From CAXMST01 sp963790085 (GTDB lineage Bacteria; Actinomycetota; Thermoleophilia; Solirubrobacterales; 70-9): DNA of 47,197 nucleotides. The DNA is taken from positions 1 to 47,197 of the forward strand of contig CAWBNH010000010.1 of assembly GCA_963790085.1 (NCBI GenBank). The letters are read 5' to 3'. The number at the start of each line of letters is the position of its first letter. Within the stretch, counting starts at the first letter, position 1. Of the stretch, positions 6,711 through 14,777 are shown in pieces. Made by a program: the position numbers and the translations under genes. The notes under the pieces are model-generated. The model searched no databases, had not been told where the DNA came from, and worked only from the letters and a program-made list of their open reading frames with translations.

Positions 6711-8799
6711 ACTTGCCGCGGCGCAGCCGCTTGGCCGAGCACTTGCGCTCGCGCTTGAACTCGTACCGGGCCGCCGTCGGATCGACGTTGCCGCCGACGT
6801 CGATCGCGCGCACGGCGAACCGGTGGCGCCCGACGATGACCTTCTGCCGCTTCGGGCTCTTGCAGTTGCGCCAGTCCTCGCCGTCGTAGCGACACTGGAA
6901 GCGGGCCCCGACCTCGTCGGCGATGAACTCGAACCTCGGGCGCTTGCGCCTCGTCTTCCGCTTCGGCTTGCCGACGATCGTCGTCTCGGGGGGGTCCTGA
7001 TCGAGGATGCCCCAGCCGGCCATCGGCGCCGACCCCGGGTCCATCAGGTTCCCCGCGAGATCGGTGCCGCGGGCGGCGAAGGTATGGGCTCCGTTCACGA
7101 GCGGGCCGACCGTCTGCGGCGAGACGCACTTCGCGAAGCTCGAGCCGTCGACGCTGCACTCGATCCGCGGCGCGGCGGTGGAGAACCGGAAGCTCGAGAT
7201 CGGGCTCGCGACCGTCCCGATCGGCGCCGCATCGATCGTCGTCGGGACCGCGGGGCTGAGCGCGTAGAGGTCGGGGTCCCGGGACTGCTGCGCCCGGTTG
7301 TCGGTCCAGGCCGCCCGCAGCACGCCTTCGGCCGAGGCCAGCCCCTGGCGATCGCCGAAGTCGATCCCGTCACTGAGCGGCCCGGCGAACCGCGACTCGG
7401 CATCGCTGAGCGCGGTCGGTGCCGAGTAGGTCTGGCCGGAGTCGCTCGAGGAGACCAGGACCCGGTTGACCCGCTGACCGCCGGGGTCCCCGGCGGTCGA
7501 GTAGTAGGTCGCCTCGACCTCCCCGGTCGACGGATCGACGCTCACGGCGGGCAGGAAGTGATCGTTGAGATCGAGGGCGCCGTCGGCGCTGAGCCGCACC
7601 CCGCTGCCGGGGGCGGGCAGGGCGCCCGGCGCAGCGCCGGCGGCGATCAGCGAGTCGAAGGTGCTGTCGCTGCCGGAGGCGGTGCAGCGGGTCGGCCCGA
7701 GCGGGTCGGCGTTGTCGCGGAGATCGCTGTAGGCGACGTACACGCGCCCGTCGGCTCCGACCGCGACCGAGGGCGAGGGATTGACCAGCCCTCCGGGCGC
7801 CGCGATGATCGGGCAGCGGATCGGCAGCGGGTCCTCGCCGCCGACGCCGTCATCGTCGAAGCTGTCGAGCTCGGCGATCAGCGCCTCCTCGTTCCAGCTC
7901 GCGCCCAGCGCGCAGCTCTCGCTGTCGCGGCAGCGATCGATCTCGATCGCGTTGTCGGCCCCGGCGTCCCACCAGGTCACGTAGGCATCGCCGGACGGGC
8001 CGAGGGCGAGCGCGGGCATCGCGTACAGCCCGGGGGTCGCGGTCACCGGCGCCGGTGCGCTCCAGTTCGACGGGTCGTCGCAGGCGGCGACGTCGGCGCC
8101 GAGGTCACACTCGCTGTAGACGACGTTCTGAGCCCCGCCCAGGGTCTCGACCCAGGCCGCCGCCAGCGTCGCATCCGGCAGCACGGCCAGCGCCGGCTTC
8201 TCCTGCGCGCTCGATCCCGGGCGGGACGGGAGCGCCGCGGTCAGGCCTGCGAAGCTCGTGCTCCCCGCCGCGATCCGGTTCAGCGCGATCGGCCCGGATC
8301 CGGCGTTGGTCGCGGCCGCCATCCAGAGGTTGCCGCTGCGATCCGCGGCAACGGCGGGATCGCAGCAGATCGACAGATTCGTCTGGCCGCCGGCCGCCGT
8401 CACCGCCGCGCTCGGCATCACCCGGCGGCCGACGCTGCCGGCGGCGAGCCCCCTGTTGGACACGAATGCCAGCGGCGGCGAGCCCGCGTCGTTGGTCGCG
8501 GCGATCACCCGGTCGGGGTCGTCGCCCTGCACGGCGATCGCGCTCGAGGCCTGCGACCCCTCCTCGAAGTTGAGGTCATGGTTGACGTGCCCGACGGGGG
8601 CTCCCGCAGCGTCCGCCCTGGCCGCCGGGTTCGAGAGCGGCTGCGGCGCCCCGCGGGCCGAGCCCTCGGATGCGCGTCGCGGCTGACCGGGGCCGGCCTC
8701 CACCGGCGGCACCGCGATCAGCGCCAGCGCGGCGACGAGCGCCGCGCCGACGCACGCCGTGAATGCCCCCGCCCGGGGGTTTCCCTGGACCCGCTGCAT
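6706..8799 (-). CDS. Secreted protein with beta-propeller-like region and Ig-like C-terminal modules
   Basis: This 697-aa protein has a signal peptide (about 1-36: basic start, hydrophobic FTACVGAALVAALALIAV, cleavage near VEA-G). Residues about 70-510 hold sialidase/BNR-like repeats such as DPAVAADRSGNLWMA, PALALGPSGDAYVTWWD and PSVAVGADGRVYVAYSD, typical of blades in exo-sialidase-like propellers. No catalytic Arg/Asp set could be assigned, so enzyme activity is doubtful. The last 170 residues contain two modules with paired cysteines (RIECSVDGSSFAKC, RFQCRYDGEDWRNC, then HRFAVRAIDVGGNVDP), an Ig-like repeat I associate with Solirubrobacterales exported proteins. It ends in a Lys/Arg/Cys-rich tail. 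It interrupts ispD/ispF and has its own predicted promoter. Confidence 0.72.
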   Translation of the reverse strand: MQRVQGNPRAGAFTACVGAALVAALALIAVPPVEAGPGQPRRASEGSARGAPQPLSNPAARADAAGAPVGHVNHDLNFEEGSQASSAIAVQGDDPDRVIAATNDAGSPPLAFVSNRGLAAGSVGRRVMPSAAVTAAGGQTNLSICCDPAVAADRSGNLWMAAATNAGSGPIALNRIAAGSTSFAGLTAALPSRPGSSAQEKPALAVLPDATLAAAWVETLGGAQNVVYSECDLGADVAACDDPSNWSAPAPVTATPGLYAMPALALGPSGDAYVTWWDAGADNAIEIDRCRDSESCALGASWNEEALIAELDSFDDDGVGGEDPLPIRCPIIAAPGGLVNPSPSVAVGADGRVYVAYSDLRDNADPLGPTRCTASGSDSTFDSLIAAGAAPGALPAPGSGVRLSADGALDLNDHFLPAVSVDPSTGEVEATYYSTAGDPGGQRVNRVLVSSSDSGQTYSAPTALSDAESRFAGPLSDGIDFGDRQGLASAEGVLRAAWTDNRAQQSRDPDLYALSPAVPTTIDAAPIGTVASPISSFRFSTAAPRIECSVDGSSFAKCVSPQTVGPLVNGAHTFAARGTDLAGNLMDPGSAPMAGWGILDQDPPETTIVGKPKRKTRRKRPRFEFIADEVGARFQCRYDGEDWRNCKSPKRQKVIVGRHRFAVRAIDVGGNVDPTAARYEFKRERKCSAKRLRRGKC

Positions 8800-8811
8800 G
8801 CGATGAGGTTA
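8800..8811 (-). promoter_or_regulatory. -10 box of a leaderless promoter overlapping the ispD stop
   Basis: TAACCT (8811-8806, minus) is followed by 6 nt and the ATG at 8799. The TAA stop of ispD (8811-8809) is the first half of the box. Confidence 0.45.
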
Positions 8812-9528
8812 AACCCGCCCGCCGCCGCCGAGTAGCGCCTCGGCCATTCGGAGATCGTCGGCGTCGGTGATCTTCAGGTTCGACGCCGGCGAGCGCTCGA
8901 GCAACACGATTCCGCCGGCGGCCTCGATCAGGCCGGCCTCATCGGTGGCGGTGGCGAGCGCGCCGACCGCCGCCGCCCGGCCCTGGGCGGCGCGCAGGCT
9001 CTCGACGCGGAAGCCCTGCGGCGTCTGCGCCAACCACAGCTGCCCACGAGGCACGGTGGCGGCGACCGTGCCGTCCGGGGCGTCGTCGTGTGGCTCGACC
9101 GAGCGCTTGACCGTGTCGGTGACGGGCGCTGCCGCGACCACCGCGTCGGCTCGATCATCGGCCACGAGCCGGGCGACGATCGCGTCGAACAGCTCCGGCG
9201 GGGCCAGCGGGCGGGCCGCATCGTGAACGAGCACCAGGTCGGTGCCGACCCCGGCCAGGGCACGGCTCACCGACTCGGCCCGCGTCTCCCCTCCTTCGAC
9301 CACCTCCCCGGACAGGCTCGGATGACCCGCGAGTAGCTCACGGGCCCGGTCCCGATCGCCCGCCGGAGCGGCGATCACCACCCCGGTGATCGCCGCGGAG
9401 GCCGCCACCGCGGCCAGCGAGTGGTCCAGCAGCGGCCTTCCGGCGAGCTCGACGAAGGCCTTCGGGCCGCCGGCCCCGAGCCTCTGGCCGGAGCCGGCGG
9501 CCGCGATCAGGGCCGTTGCGCTGGGCAG
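8809..9528 (-). CDS. ispD: 2-C-methyl-D-erythritol 4-phosphate cytidylyltransferase, probable CTG start
   Basis: Transfers CMP to MEP in the isoprenoid pathway. The catalytic loop LIAAAGSGQRLGAGGPKAF (about 7-25, with the CTP-binding Gly-rich stretch and Lys) lies upstream of the first usual start codon (GTG 9408), so that start is excluded. Further motifs are VLVHDAARPL, VAAAPVTDTVK, QTPQGFR, ATDEAGLIE and NLKITDADDL. In this frame no ATG, GTG or TTG occurs between an upstream in-frame TGA and the loop. CTG at 9528 has GGGAG 7 nt upstream (9540-9536) and gives 239 aa, normal for IspD. It follows carD, whose stop is 28 nt upstream. Function is certain, the start is inference. Confidence 0.92.
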   Translation of the reverse strand: MPSATALIAAAGSGQRLGAGGPKAFVELAGRPLLDHSLAAVAASAAITGVVIAAPAGDRDRARELLAGHPSLSGEVVEGGETRAESVSRALAGVGTDLVLVHDAARPLAPPELFDAIVARLVADDRADAVVAAAPVTDTVKRSVEPHDDAPDGTVAATVPRGQLWLAQTPQGFRVESLRAAQGRAAAVGALATATDEAGLIEAAGGIVLLERSPASNLKITDADDLRMAEALLGGGGRV

Positions 9529-9540
9529 CGTGCTGCTCCC
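9526..9540 (-). promoter_or_regulatory. Ribosome-binding site and CTG start of ispD
   Basis: GGGAG (9540-9536), 7 nt, CTG (9528-9526). No other start codon is available before the catalytic loop. Confidence 0.55.
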
Positions 9541-9556
9541 GGGCCGGGCGCTGCCG

Positions 9557-10126
9557 CTAGGCCGGCGCTCCGGCCCCGAAGCGCTCGGTCAGGAGCTCGT
9601 CGAGGTACTCCTCGGCTCCCTCCTCGTCCTTGTCGAGCGCGTACATGAACTCGGACGCGAGGATCTTCTTCGCCCGCGTGTACATCTGCTTCTCACCGGT
9701 CGAGAGGCCCTTCTGGATCTCCCTGATCGCGAGATTGCGAACCACCTCGGCGAGCTCGAACACGTTCCCGGTCTTGATCTTCTCCCGGTTGTGCTTGAAG
9801 CGCCGGTTCCAGTTCTTCGGCATGTCGGAGACGTCATCGGTCAGTACCCCGACCACCTTCTTGACGTCGTTCTCACCGATCACGCGACGCAGTCCCGCCT
9901 GGCCGGCGTTATCGCATGGGACCTGGACGGTCATCTCGTTGTGCAGGATCTTGATCGTCAGGTATTCGCGGGACTCACCGAGCAGCGCCTTCTTCTCCTT
10001 CGTCATCACGACGCCCGCGCCGTGGTGCGGATAGACGACGTTGTCACCGACCTCGAAGTTACACCCGAGATCCTCGAGCTCGAGGCCGGTACCGGTCTCC
10101 CCGTCAGCTTCACCTACTTCTGGAAT
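9557..10126 (-). CDS. carD: CarD-family RNA polymerase-binding regulator, probable ATT start
   Basis: CarD binds the RNA polymerase beta subunit and stabilises open complexes, mainly at rRNA promoters. The N-terminal Tudor-like domain FEVGDNVVYPHHGAGVV (about 24-40) and EYLTIKILHNEMTVQVPCDN, GLRRVI are clear, followed by the helical DNA-binding domain with MPKNWNRRFKHNREKIKTG and ELLTERFG. The first GTG (10009) lies inside the Tudor strand and would destroy it. Upstream, the frame is open back to the disA stop with no ATG/GTG/TTG. ATT at 10126 sits 6 nt behind AGGAGG (10138-10133), giving 189 aa. ATT is a known rare start, as in infC. carD occupies the place of yacL between disA and ispD. Confidence 0.93.
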   Translation of the reverse strand: MPEVGEADGETGTGLELEDLGCNFEVGDNVVYPHHGAGVVMTKEKKALLGESREYLTIKILHNEMTVQVPCDNAGQAGLRRVIGENDVKKVVGVLTDDVSDMPKNWNRRFKHNREKIKTGNVFELAEVVRNLAIREIQKGLSTGEKQMYTRAKKILASEFMYALDKDEEGAEEYLDELLTERFGAGAPA

Positions 10127-10138
10127 CGTCTTCCTCCT
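10124..10138 (-). promoter_or_regulatory. Strong ribosome-binding site in front of the ATT start of carD
   Basis: AGGAGG (10138-10133), 6 nt, ATT (10126-10124). A near-perfect Shine-Dalgarno sequence with ideal spacing supports initiation at the non-standard codon. Confidence 0.65.
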
Positions 10139-10168
10139 TGGCTCGGATCGACGCCGTTCCGGCGGCGA

Positions 10169-11290
10169 TCACATCTGCGGATATCGTTCGAAGACGTCGA
10201 CCTCACGAATGCGGTCGAGGCCCTCCCGGATATCGGTGGCGCGGGCCTGCCCGACGCCCTCGATATCGGTCAACTCTGACTCGCTGGCCGCGAGGATCGC
10301 CTCGAGGCTGCCGAGCTCCTGGACGACCTTCTCGCCGACCAGCCGCGGGAGTCGCGGAATCCGGCCCAGCGCGCGGTAGCCGCGGGCCGAGACCGGGAGA
10401 TCGTGCGGATTGGCCTTACGGTCGTGACCGAGCACCTCGGCCAGCCGACCCAGGTCCAGAAGCTCTTGCTGCGGCATGTGGGAGAGGGCCGCGAGGGTGT
10501 CGTCGAGGGCGGCTTCGGATGGATCGACGCCGTAGTCGCGAATCAAGGCGGCGCGGTCGGGAAGCACGCCGACCACCGTCTCCTCGAGCTGCATCTCGAT
10601 CAGCCGGCCCTCGACCCCGAGCTCGATGATGTATCGCTCGACCTCGTAGCTGGTTCGGAGCAACAGCTCGGCGCGCTGCAGCACGGCGAGCACGTCGTAC
10701 AGCGTCGCGCTGCCGGTCAGCTCCAGCGCCGTCAGCCGGCCGGCGACCGAGTCGAGGCGAGCCCGGTACTTCTCGAGCGTGGCGAGGCCCTGGTTGGCCT
10801 TGCTGAGCACGGTCGGGATGTCCTGAAGGATGTACTTGATCCCCTCCTTGTAGAGCGAGACGACGCCACGGCGGGCGGAGATCGCGATCACCAGCGCGTT
10901 GGTCTGCCGCGAGACGCGTTCAGCGGTCCGGTGCCGGGTGCCGGTCTCCGACGAGTGGATGGTCGGATCCGGCATCAGCTGCAGGTTGGCCCACGAGATC
11001 CGCTTCGCCTCGGGGTCGAGCACGATCGCGCCGTCCATCTTCGCGACCTGGTACAGGAGTTGGGGGGTGTACTCGACGTCGAGCTTCAGACCTCCGCTGA
11101 ACATGAAGCTGAGCTCCTCGGGATCGCCGATCACGATCAGGCCTCCGGTAGAGGCATTGATCACGTTGTCAACGCCTTCGCGGAGCTCCGTCCCGGGCGC
11201 GACCATGTCGAGCGCCTTGAGCATCCGGGGATCCTGACGCGCTTGAGGGTCTGTCTGTTCGTCCCAGGAAGCAGGCGTCATCAGGGCCAT
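10169..11290 (-). CDS. disA: DNA integrity scanning protein DisA, diadenylate cyclase
   Basis: This 373-aa protein makes c-di-AMP from two ATP. The DAC domain carries KMDGAIVLD (about 83-91, DGA motif) and SSETGTRHRTAERVSRQT (about 113-130, RHR motif), both intact, so it should be active. A helical spine follows (about 150-280). The C-terminal LGSLEAILAASESELTDIEG and VGQARATDIREGLDRI form the helix-hairpin-helix DNA-binding domain that senses branched DNA. A CATAGT box (11298-11293) lies so close to ATG 11290 that the in-frame ATG at 11281 (MTPASWDEQ) may be the real start. Neighbours radA and carD match the usual context. The stop is in the same frame as carD. Confidence 0.96.
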   Translation of the reverse strand: MALMTPASWDEQTDPQARQDPRMLKALDMVAPGTELREGVDNVINASTGGLIVIGDPEELSFMFSGGLKLDVEYTPQLLYQVAKMDGAIVLDPEAKRISWANLQLMPDPTIHSSETGTRHRTAERVSRQTNALVIAISARRGVVSLYKEGIKYILQDIPTVLSKANQGLATLEKYRARLDSVAGRLTALELTGSATLYDVLAVLQRAELLLRTSYEVERYIIELGVEGRLIEMQLEETVVGVLPDRAALIRDYGVDPSEAALDDTLAALSHMPQQELLDLGRLAEVLGHDRKANPHDLPVSARGYRALGRIPRLPRLVGEKVVQELGSLEAILAASESELTDIEGVGQARATDIREGLDRIREVDVFERYPQM

Positions 11291-11381
11291 TCACTATGGC
11301 AGACGGCGAGTGGACCGCGCCGCCCGCCGATACCCGAGTGGAAGGGTCGGATTGGCTCCTGTCAAGCCCGATGCCGCACGA

Positions 11382-12797
11382 TCACGCGGCCTCGGCGAAC
11401 GGCTCGGCCGCCGCGCCGCCGCGCCGGCCGCGGGCCAGCGCGCCCCGGGTCGCGGCACGAAGCGTGTCGACCGCGCTCAGGCCCCCGAGCCGCTCGCTCG
11501 TCCGTGGCCCGATCACCGGCTCGAGCCCGAACTTGCGCGCCTCGGCGACGCGGCGCTCCGGGTGGCCGACGTGGCGGAGCTCGCCGGTGAGCCCGACCTC
11601 CCCGAAGCAGGCGAGTGGCCGGCCCTCGGGATCGGACAGGGCCTGCCCGGCGCGGGCCGATGCGATCGCGAGCGCGACTGCGAGATCGGCCCCGGGCTCG
11701 TCGACGCGCACGCCGCCGGCGACGTTGACGAAGACGTCGGCCGATCCGACCTGGACGCCGGCGTGGCGCGAGAGCACCGCGAGCACCATCGCGAGCCGGT
11801 TGCGGTCGATCCCGTTCGCGACTCGACGCGGAGGTACCACCTCCGTCGGGGCGACGAGCGCCTGCACCTCGACCAGCAGTGGGCGGGTGCCCTCCATCGC
11901 GACCAGCACGACCGAGCCCGGCGCACCGGTCGCCTCAGCGACGAATCGAGCCGACGGATCCTCGACCTCGACCAGGCCGCCGGAGCGCATCTCGAAGACG
12001 CCGACCTCGCTGGTCGCACCGAAGCGGTTCTTCAGGGCTCTCAGGGTCCGGTAGCTGCGCTCCCGCTCGCCCTCGAAGACGAGCACGCAATCGACCAGGT
12101 GCTCGAGCACCCTGGGCCCGGCCACCGATCCCTCCTTGGTCACGTGACCGACGATGATCAGCGCCGTGCCCGTTCGCTTGCCGACCTCCATCAGCGCCCC
12201 CGTCACCTGCCGCACCTGGGCGACCGACCCCGGCGCGCTGGTCAACTCCGCGGAGTGCATCGTCTGCACCGAGTCGACGACACAGACCTCCGGTGCCTCG
12301 GACTCGATCGTCGCGACGACGGCGCCGATGTCGGTCTCGGCCAGCACCGGGACGTCGAGCGCCCCCTCGCCGAGCCGCTCGGCCCGCATCCGCACCTGCG
12401 CCGCGGACTCCTCGCCGGTGACATAGAGGGTCCGCCGGCCCGAGCCGGAGAGGTTGCCGAGCGCCATCGCCGTGATCGTGCTCTTGCCGATCCCCGGCGC
12501 CCCTCCGAGCAGCACGGCCGAACCGGGGACCAGGCCGCCGCCGAGCACCCTGTCGACCTCGCCGATCCCGGTCAGCAGGCGCCGCTCGGCGGGGGGCACG
12601 ACGTCGCGCAGCCGCGTCGAGCGAGCGGCGCGACGGGCGCCGGATCCGCGGCCGGCCGCCGCCGCGCGCGGGCGGCCCGATTCGGCGGCGGTCTCCAGCA
12701 GCGTGTTCCAGGCGCCGCAGCCGGCACACTGCCCCGACCAGGCGAGGGCCTCGTGCCCGCACTCGCTGCAGACGTGCTTGGTTCTCGCTCGAGCCAT
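11382..12797 (-). CDS. radA: DNA repair protein RadA
   Basis: This 471-aa RecA-like helicase helps branch migration in recombination. The N-terminal zinc finger is CSECGHEALAWSGQCAGCG (about 10-28). The Walker A motif GGAPGIGKSTI lies near 98-108, and the RadA-specific LKNRFGATSEVGVF near 249-262. The C-terminal part (about 290-460) is the Lon-protease-like domain, with DLAVALAIASA and PVIGPRTSERL visible. disA follows 91 nt downstream, as in Bacillus and many actinobacteria. The start ATG 12797 has AAGGA 8 nt upstream. Confidence 0.97.
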   Translation of the reverse strand: MARARTKHVCSECGHEALAWSGQCAGCGAWNTLLETAAESGRPRAAAAGRGSGARRAARSTRLRDVVPPAERRLLTGIGEVDRVLGGGLVPGSAVLLGGAPGIGKSTITAMALGNLSGSGRRTLYVTGEESAAQVRMRAERLGEGALDVPVLAETDIGAVVATIESEAPEVCVVDSVQTMHSAELTSAPGSVAQVRQVTGALMEVGKRTGTALIIVGHVTKEGSVAGPRVLEHLVDCVLVFEGERERSYRTLRALKNRFGATSEVGVFEMRSGGLVEVEDPSARFVAEATGAPGSVVLVAMEGTRPLLVEVQALVAPTEVVPPRRVANGIDRNRLAMVLAVLSRHAGVQVGSADVFVNVAGGVRVDEPGADLAVALAIASARAGQALSDPEGRPLACFGEVGLTGELRHVGHPERRVAEARKFGLEPVIGPRTSERLGGLSAVDTLRAATRGALARGRRGGAAAEPFAEAA

Positions 12798-12864
12798 CGC
12801 CCCGATCCTTGCAACCCCTCCCGACGGCTTCGCGCCCCCGGGCCGGCGCCGTGGCCCGGCCGGC

Positions 12865-14019
12865 TCAGGAGGCCAGGTGGCGGCCGATCACGACCCGCTG
12901 AATCTCGTTCGTGCCCTCGTAGATCTGGGTGATCTTCGCGTCCCGCATCATCCGCTCGACCGGGTACTCGCTGACGTAGCCGTAGCCGCCGAGCACCTGC
13001 ACGGCGTCGACCGTGACCTCCATCGCCGCGTCGGAGGCGAACAGCTTCGCCATCGACGAGTAGATCGAGAGCTGGGGATCATTGCGGTCGGCGAGCGCGC
13101 AGGCCTTGTAGAGCAGCTCGCGGGCGGCGGCGGTCTTCGTCTGCATGTCCGCGAGCTTGAACTGCAGTCCCTGGAGCTCGATGATCGGCTTGCCGAACGC
13201 AACACGCTCCTGCGCGTAGGAGACGGCGTAGTCGGTCGCGCCCTGGGCGATGCCGACCGCCTGGGCGGCGGCCCCGAGCCGGGTCCGCTCGAGCGTGCCG
13301 AGCGCGACGCTCATTCCGCGCCCGACCTCGCCGATCACGTTCGCGGCCGGCACCCGCACGTCCTCGAGCACCGGCTGCCCGGTGGGCGAGCCGTGGATGC
13401 CGAGCTTGTGCTCGAACTTCGGGACCGAGAATCCGTCGCGGTCCTTCTCGACTACGAACGCGGTGACCCGCCGGGCCTCGGTGTCGGTGACCGCGAAGAC
13501 CACGTAGTAGTCGGCGATGCCGGCGTTGGTGATCCAGTTCTTGGTGCCGTTGATCACCCACTCGTCGCCGTCGGCGACCGCCGTGGTCCGCATCGCCGCG
13601 GCGTCGGAGCCGGCATCCGGCTCGCTCAGGCAGAAGGCCGGCGAGATCCTGCCGGCGGCGAGGTCGGGAAGCAGGCGCTGCTTCAGCTCCTCGGAGCCGA
13701 ACAGCTGAATCGGGAGCGAGCCGAGCTCCTGGATCATCAGGATCAGGGCGCAGGCGGCGGAGGCCTTGGCGATCTCCTCGACCCCGATCTGGAGCATCAG
13801 CGTGCCGGTGCCGGTGCCGCCGTACTCCTCGCTGAACGGCAGGCCGAGGATGTCCTGGGATGCAAGCAGCTCGCGGATGTCCCAGGGATACTCGTCCTGC
13901 GCATCGATCTCGGCGGCGCGCGGGGCGATCTTCTCCGCGGTCAGAGCCGCGATCATCTCGCGGAAGTCCTTGAACTCCTGCGGCAGGTCGTAGAGGTCGG
14001 GGGCGGTGGCTGTGGTCAA
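12865..14019 (-). CDS. Acyl-CoA dehydrogenase
   Basis: This 384-aa flavoenzyme catalyses alpha,beta-dehydrogenation of acyl-CoA. FCLSEPDAGSDAAAMRTTA (about 143-161) and WITNAGIADYYVVFA are the FAD/substrate signatures. ERTRLGAAAQAVGIAQGATDYAV with the QLQ-type LQGLQFKLADMQ belong to the C-terminal helices, and IYEGTNEIQRVVIGR near the end contains the catalytic Glu in the short-chain/isobutyryl position. The start is TTG at 14019 behind a good AAAGGAG (5-nt spacing). It fits the acyl-CoA ligase at 3495 and the FadB-type enzyme at 43498. Chain-length specificity is unknown. Confidence 0.92.
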   Translation of the reverse strand: MTTATAPDLYDLPQEFKDFREMIAALTAEKIAPRAAEIDAQDEYPWDIRELLASQDILGLPFSEEYGGTGTGTLMLQIGVEEIAKASAACALILMIQELGSLPIQLFGSEELKQRLLPDLAAGRISPAFCLSEPDAGSDAAAMRTTAVADGDEWVINGTKNWITNAGIADYYVVFAVTDTEARRVTAFVVEKDRDGFSVPKFEHKLGIHGSPTGQPVLEDVRVPAANVIGEVGRGMSVALGTLERTRLGAAAQAVGIAQGATDYAVSYAQERVAFGKPIIELQGLQFKLADMQTKTAAARELLYKACALADRNDPQLSIYSSMAKLFASDAAMEVTVDAVQVLGGYGYVSEYPVERMMRDAKITQIYEGTNEIQRVVIGRHLAS

Positions 14020-14078
14020 TGCTGCTCCTTTGAGGTCGGGCCCCGCCGCCGGTCGGAGGGGCGCCTGCTCGTTACGGC

Positions 14079-14090
14079 TATCGTCGCAGA
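14079..14090 (+). promoter_or_regulatory. -10 box of a leaderless promoter for the DUF3159 gene
   Basis: TATCGT (14079-14084) is followed by 6 nt and the GTG at 14091, with no ribosome-binding site. Confidence 0.45.
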
Positions 14091-14762
14091 GTGGCCGCTG
14101 AGCAGGATCGGACGCGGGAGCATCCGCCGCGCGGAGGAGTAGCCCTCGGTGAGGCGGTCGGCGGCCCGCTCGGCATCGCCGAGGCGACGCTGCCGTTCAT
14201 CGCCTTCACGATCGCCTGGACGGCGGCCGATCGCGACGTCGTCTTCGGTGCGATCGTCGCCGTCGCGATCAGCGCCAGCCTGGCGGCGGCGCGCCTGATC
14301 AGGGGCGAGTCGACGCAGTTCGCGATCTCCGGCCTGGTCGGCGTCGCGCTCGGCGCGTTCGTCGCCGCGAGGACCGGCGACGCCAGCACCTTCTTCCTGC
14401 CCGGGATCCTCACCAACGCCGCCTGGCTCGCGGCGTATCTGATCTCGATCGCGATTCGCCGCCCGCTGCTCGGCTTCTTCGTCTCGAGGCTGACCGAGGA
14501 GGGCGACGCCTGGCACACCGACCGCGAGCGGCTGCGCGCCTACTCGCTGGCGAGCTGGATCTGGGTCGCGCTGTTCGGCCTGCGGCTCTCGATCCAGGTG
14601 CCGCTCTATCTCACCGACGCGGTCACGCCGCTCGCCGTCGCCCGCGTGATCACCGGCCTGCCGCTGTTCGCGCTCGGCCTCTGGCTCTCCTACCTGCTGC
14701 TGCGACCGATCATCGAGGAGTCCGGCGGCCTGCGCATCAGGATCCCGGGCGGCGGCGGCTGA
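14091..14762 (+). CDS. DUF3159 family multi-pass membrane protein
   Basis: This 223-aa protein has about six hydrophobic segments: ATLPFIAFTIAW, VFGAIVAVAISASLAAA, AISGLVGVALGAFVAA, FFLPGILTNAAWLAAYLISI, WIWVALFGLRLSIQVPLYL and VARVITGLPLFALGLWLSYL. The conserved TFFLPGILTNAAW, RRPLLGFFVSRL and LFGLRLSIQVPLYL patterns are those I recall for DUF3159, an actinobacterial family of unknown function. It starts at GTG 14091 directly after a -10 box and converges with lpd through a hairpin holding both stop codons. It is the only plus-strand gene between 6678 and 26303. Confidence 0.75.
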   Translation: MAAEQDRTREHPPRGGVALGEAVGGPLGIAEATLPFIAFTIAWTAADRDVVFGAIVAVAISASLAAARLIRGESTQFAISGLVGVALGAFVAARTGDASTFFLPGILTNAAWLAAYLISIAIRRPLLGFFVSRLTEEGDAWHTDRERLRAYSLASWIWVALFGLRLSIQVPLYLTDAVTPLAVARVITGLPLFALGLWLSYLLLRPIIEESGGLRIRIPGGGG

Positions 14763-14777
14763 GCGACGTTGCTCAGC
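14758..14777. terminator. Bidirectional hairpin carrying the DUF3159 and lpd stop codons
   Basis: GCTGAGC (14758-14764), a 6-nt loop, GCTCAGC (14771-14777). The plus TGA (14760-14762) and minus TGA (14775-14773) are mirror images within the stem, the same design as at 6674-6710. Confidence 0.55.

Noticed and set aside
10126..10169. Translation of disA and carD as one fusion through TGA readthrough, since both share a frame.
   Set aside because: A strong AGGAGG directly before the ATT at 10126 explains separate initiation, and both proteins are normal length alone.
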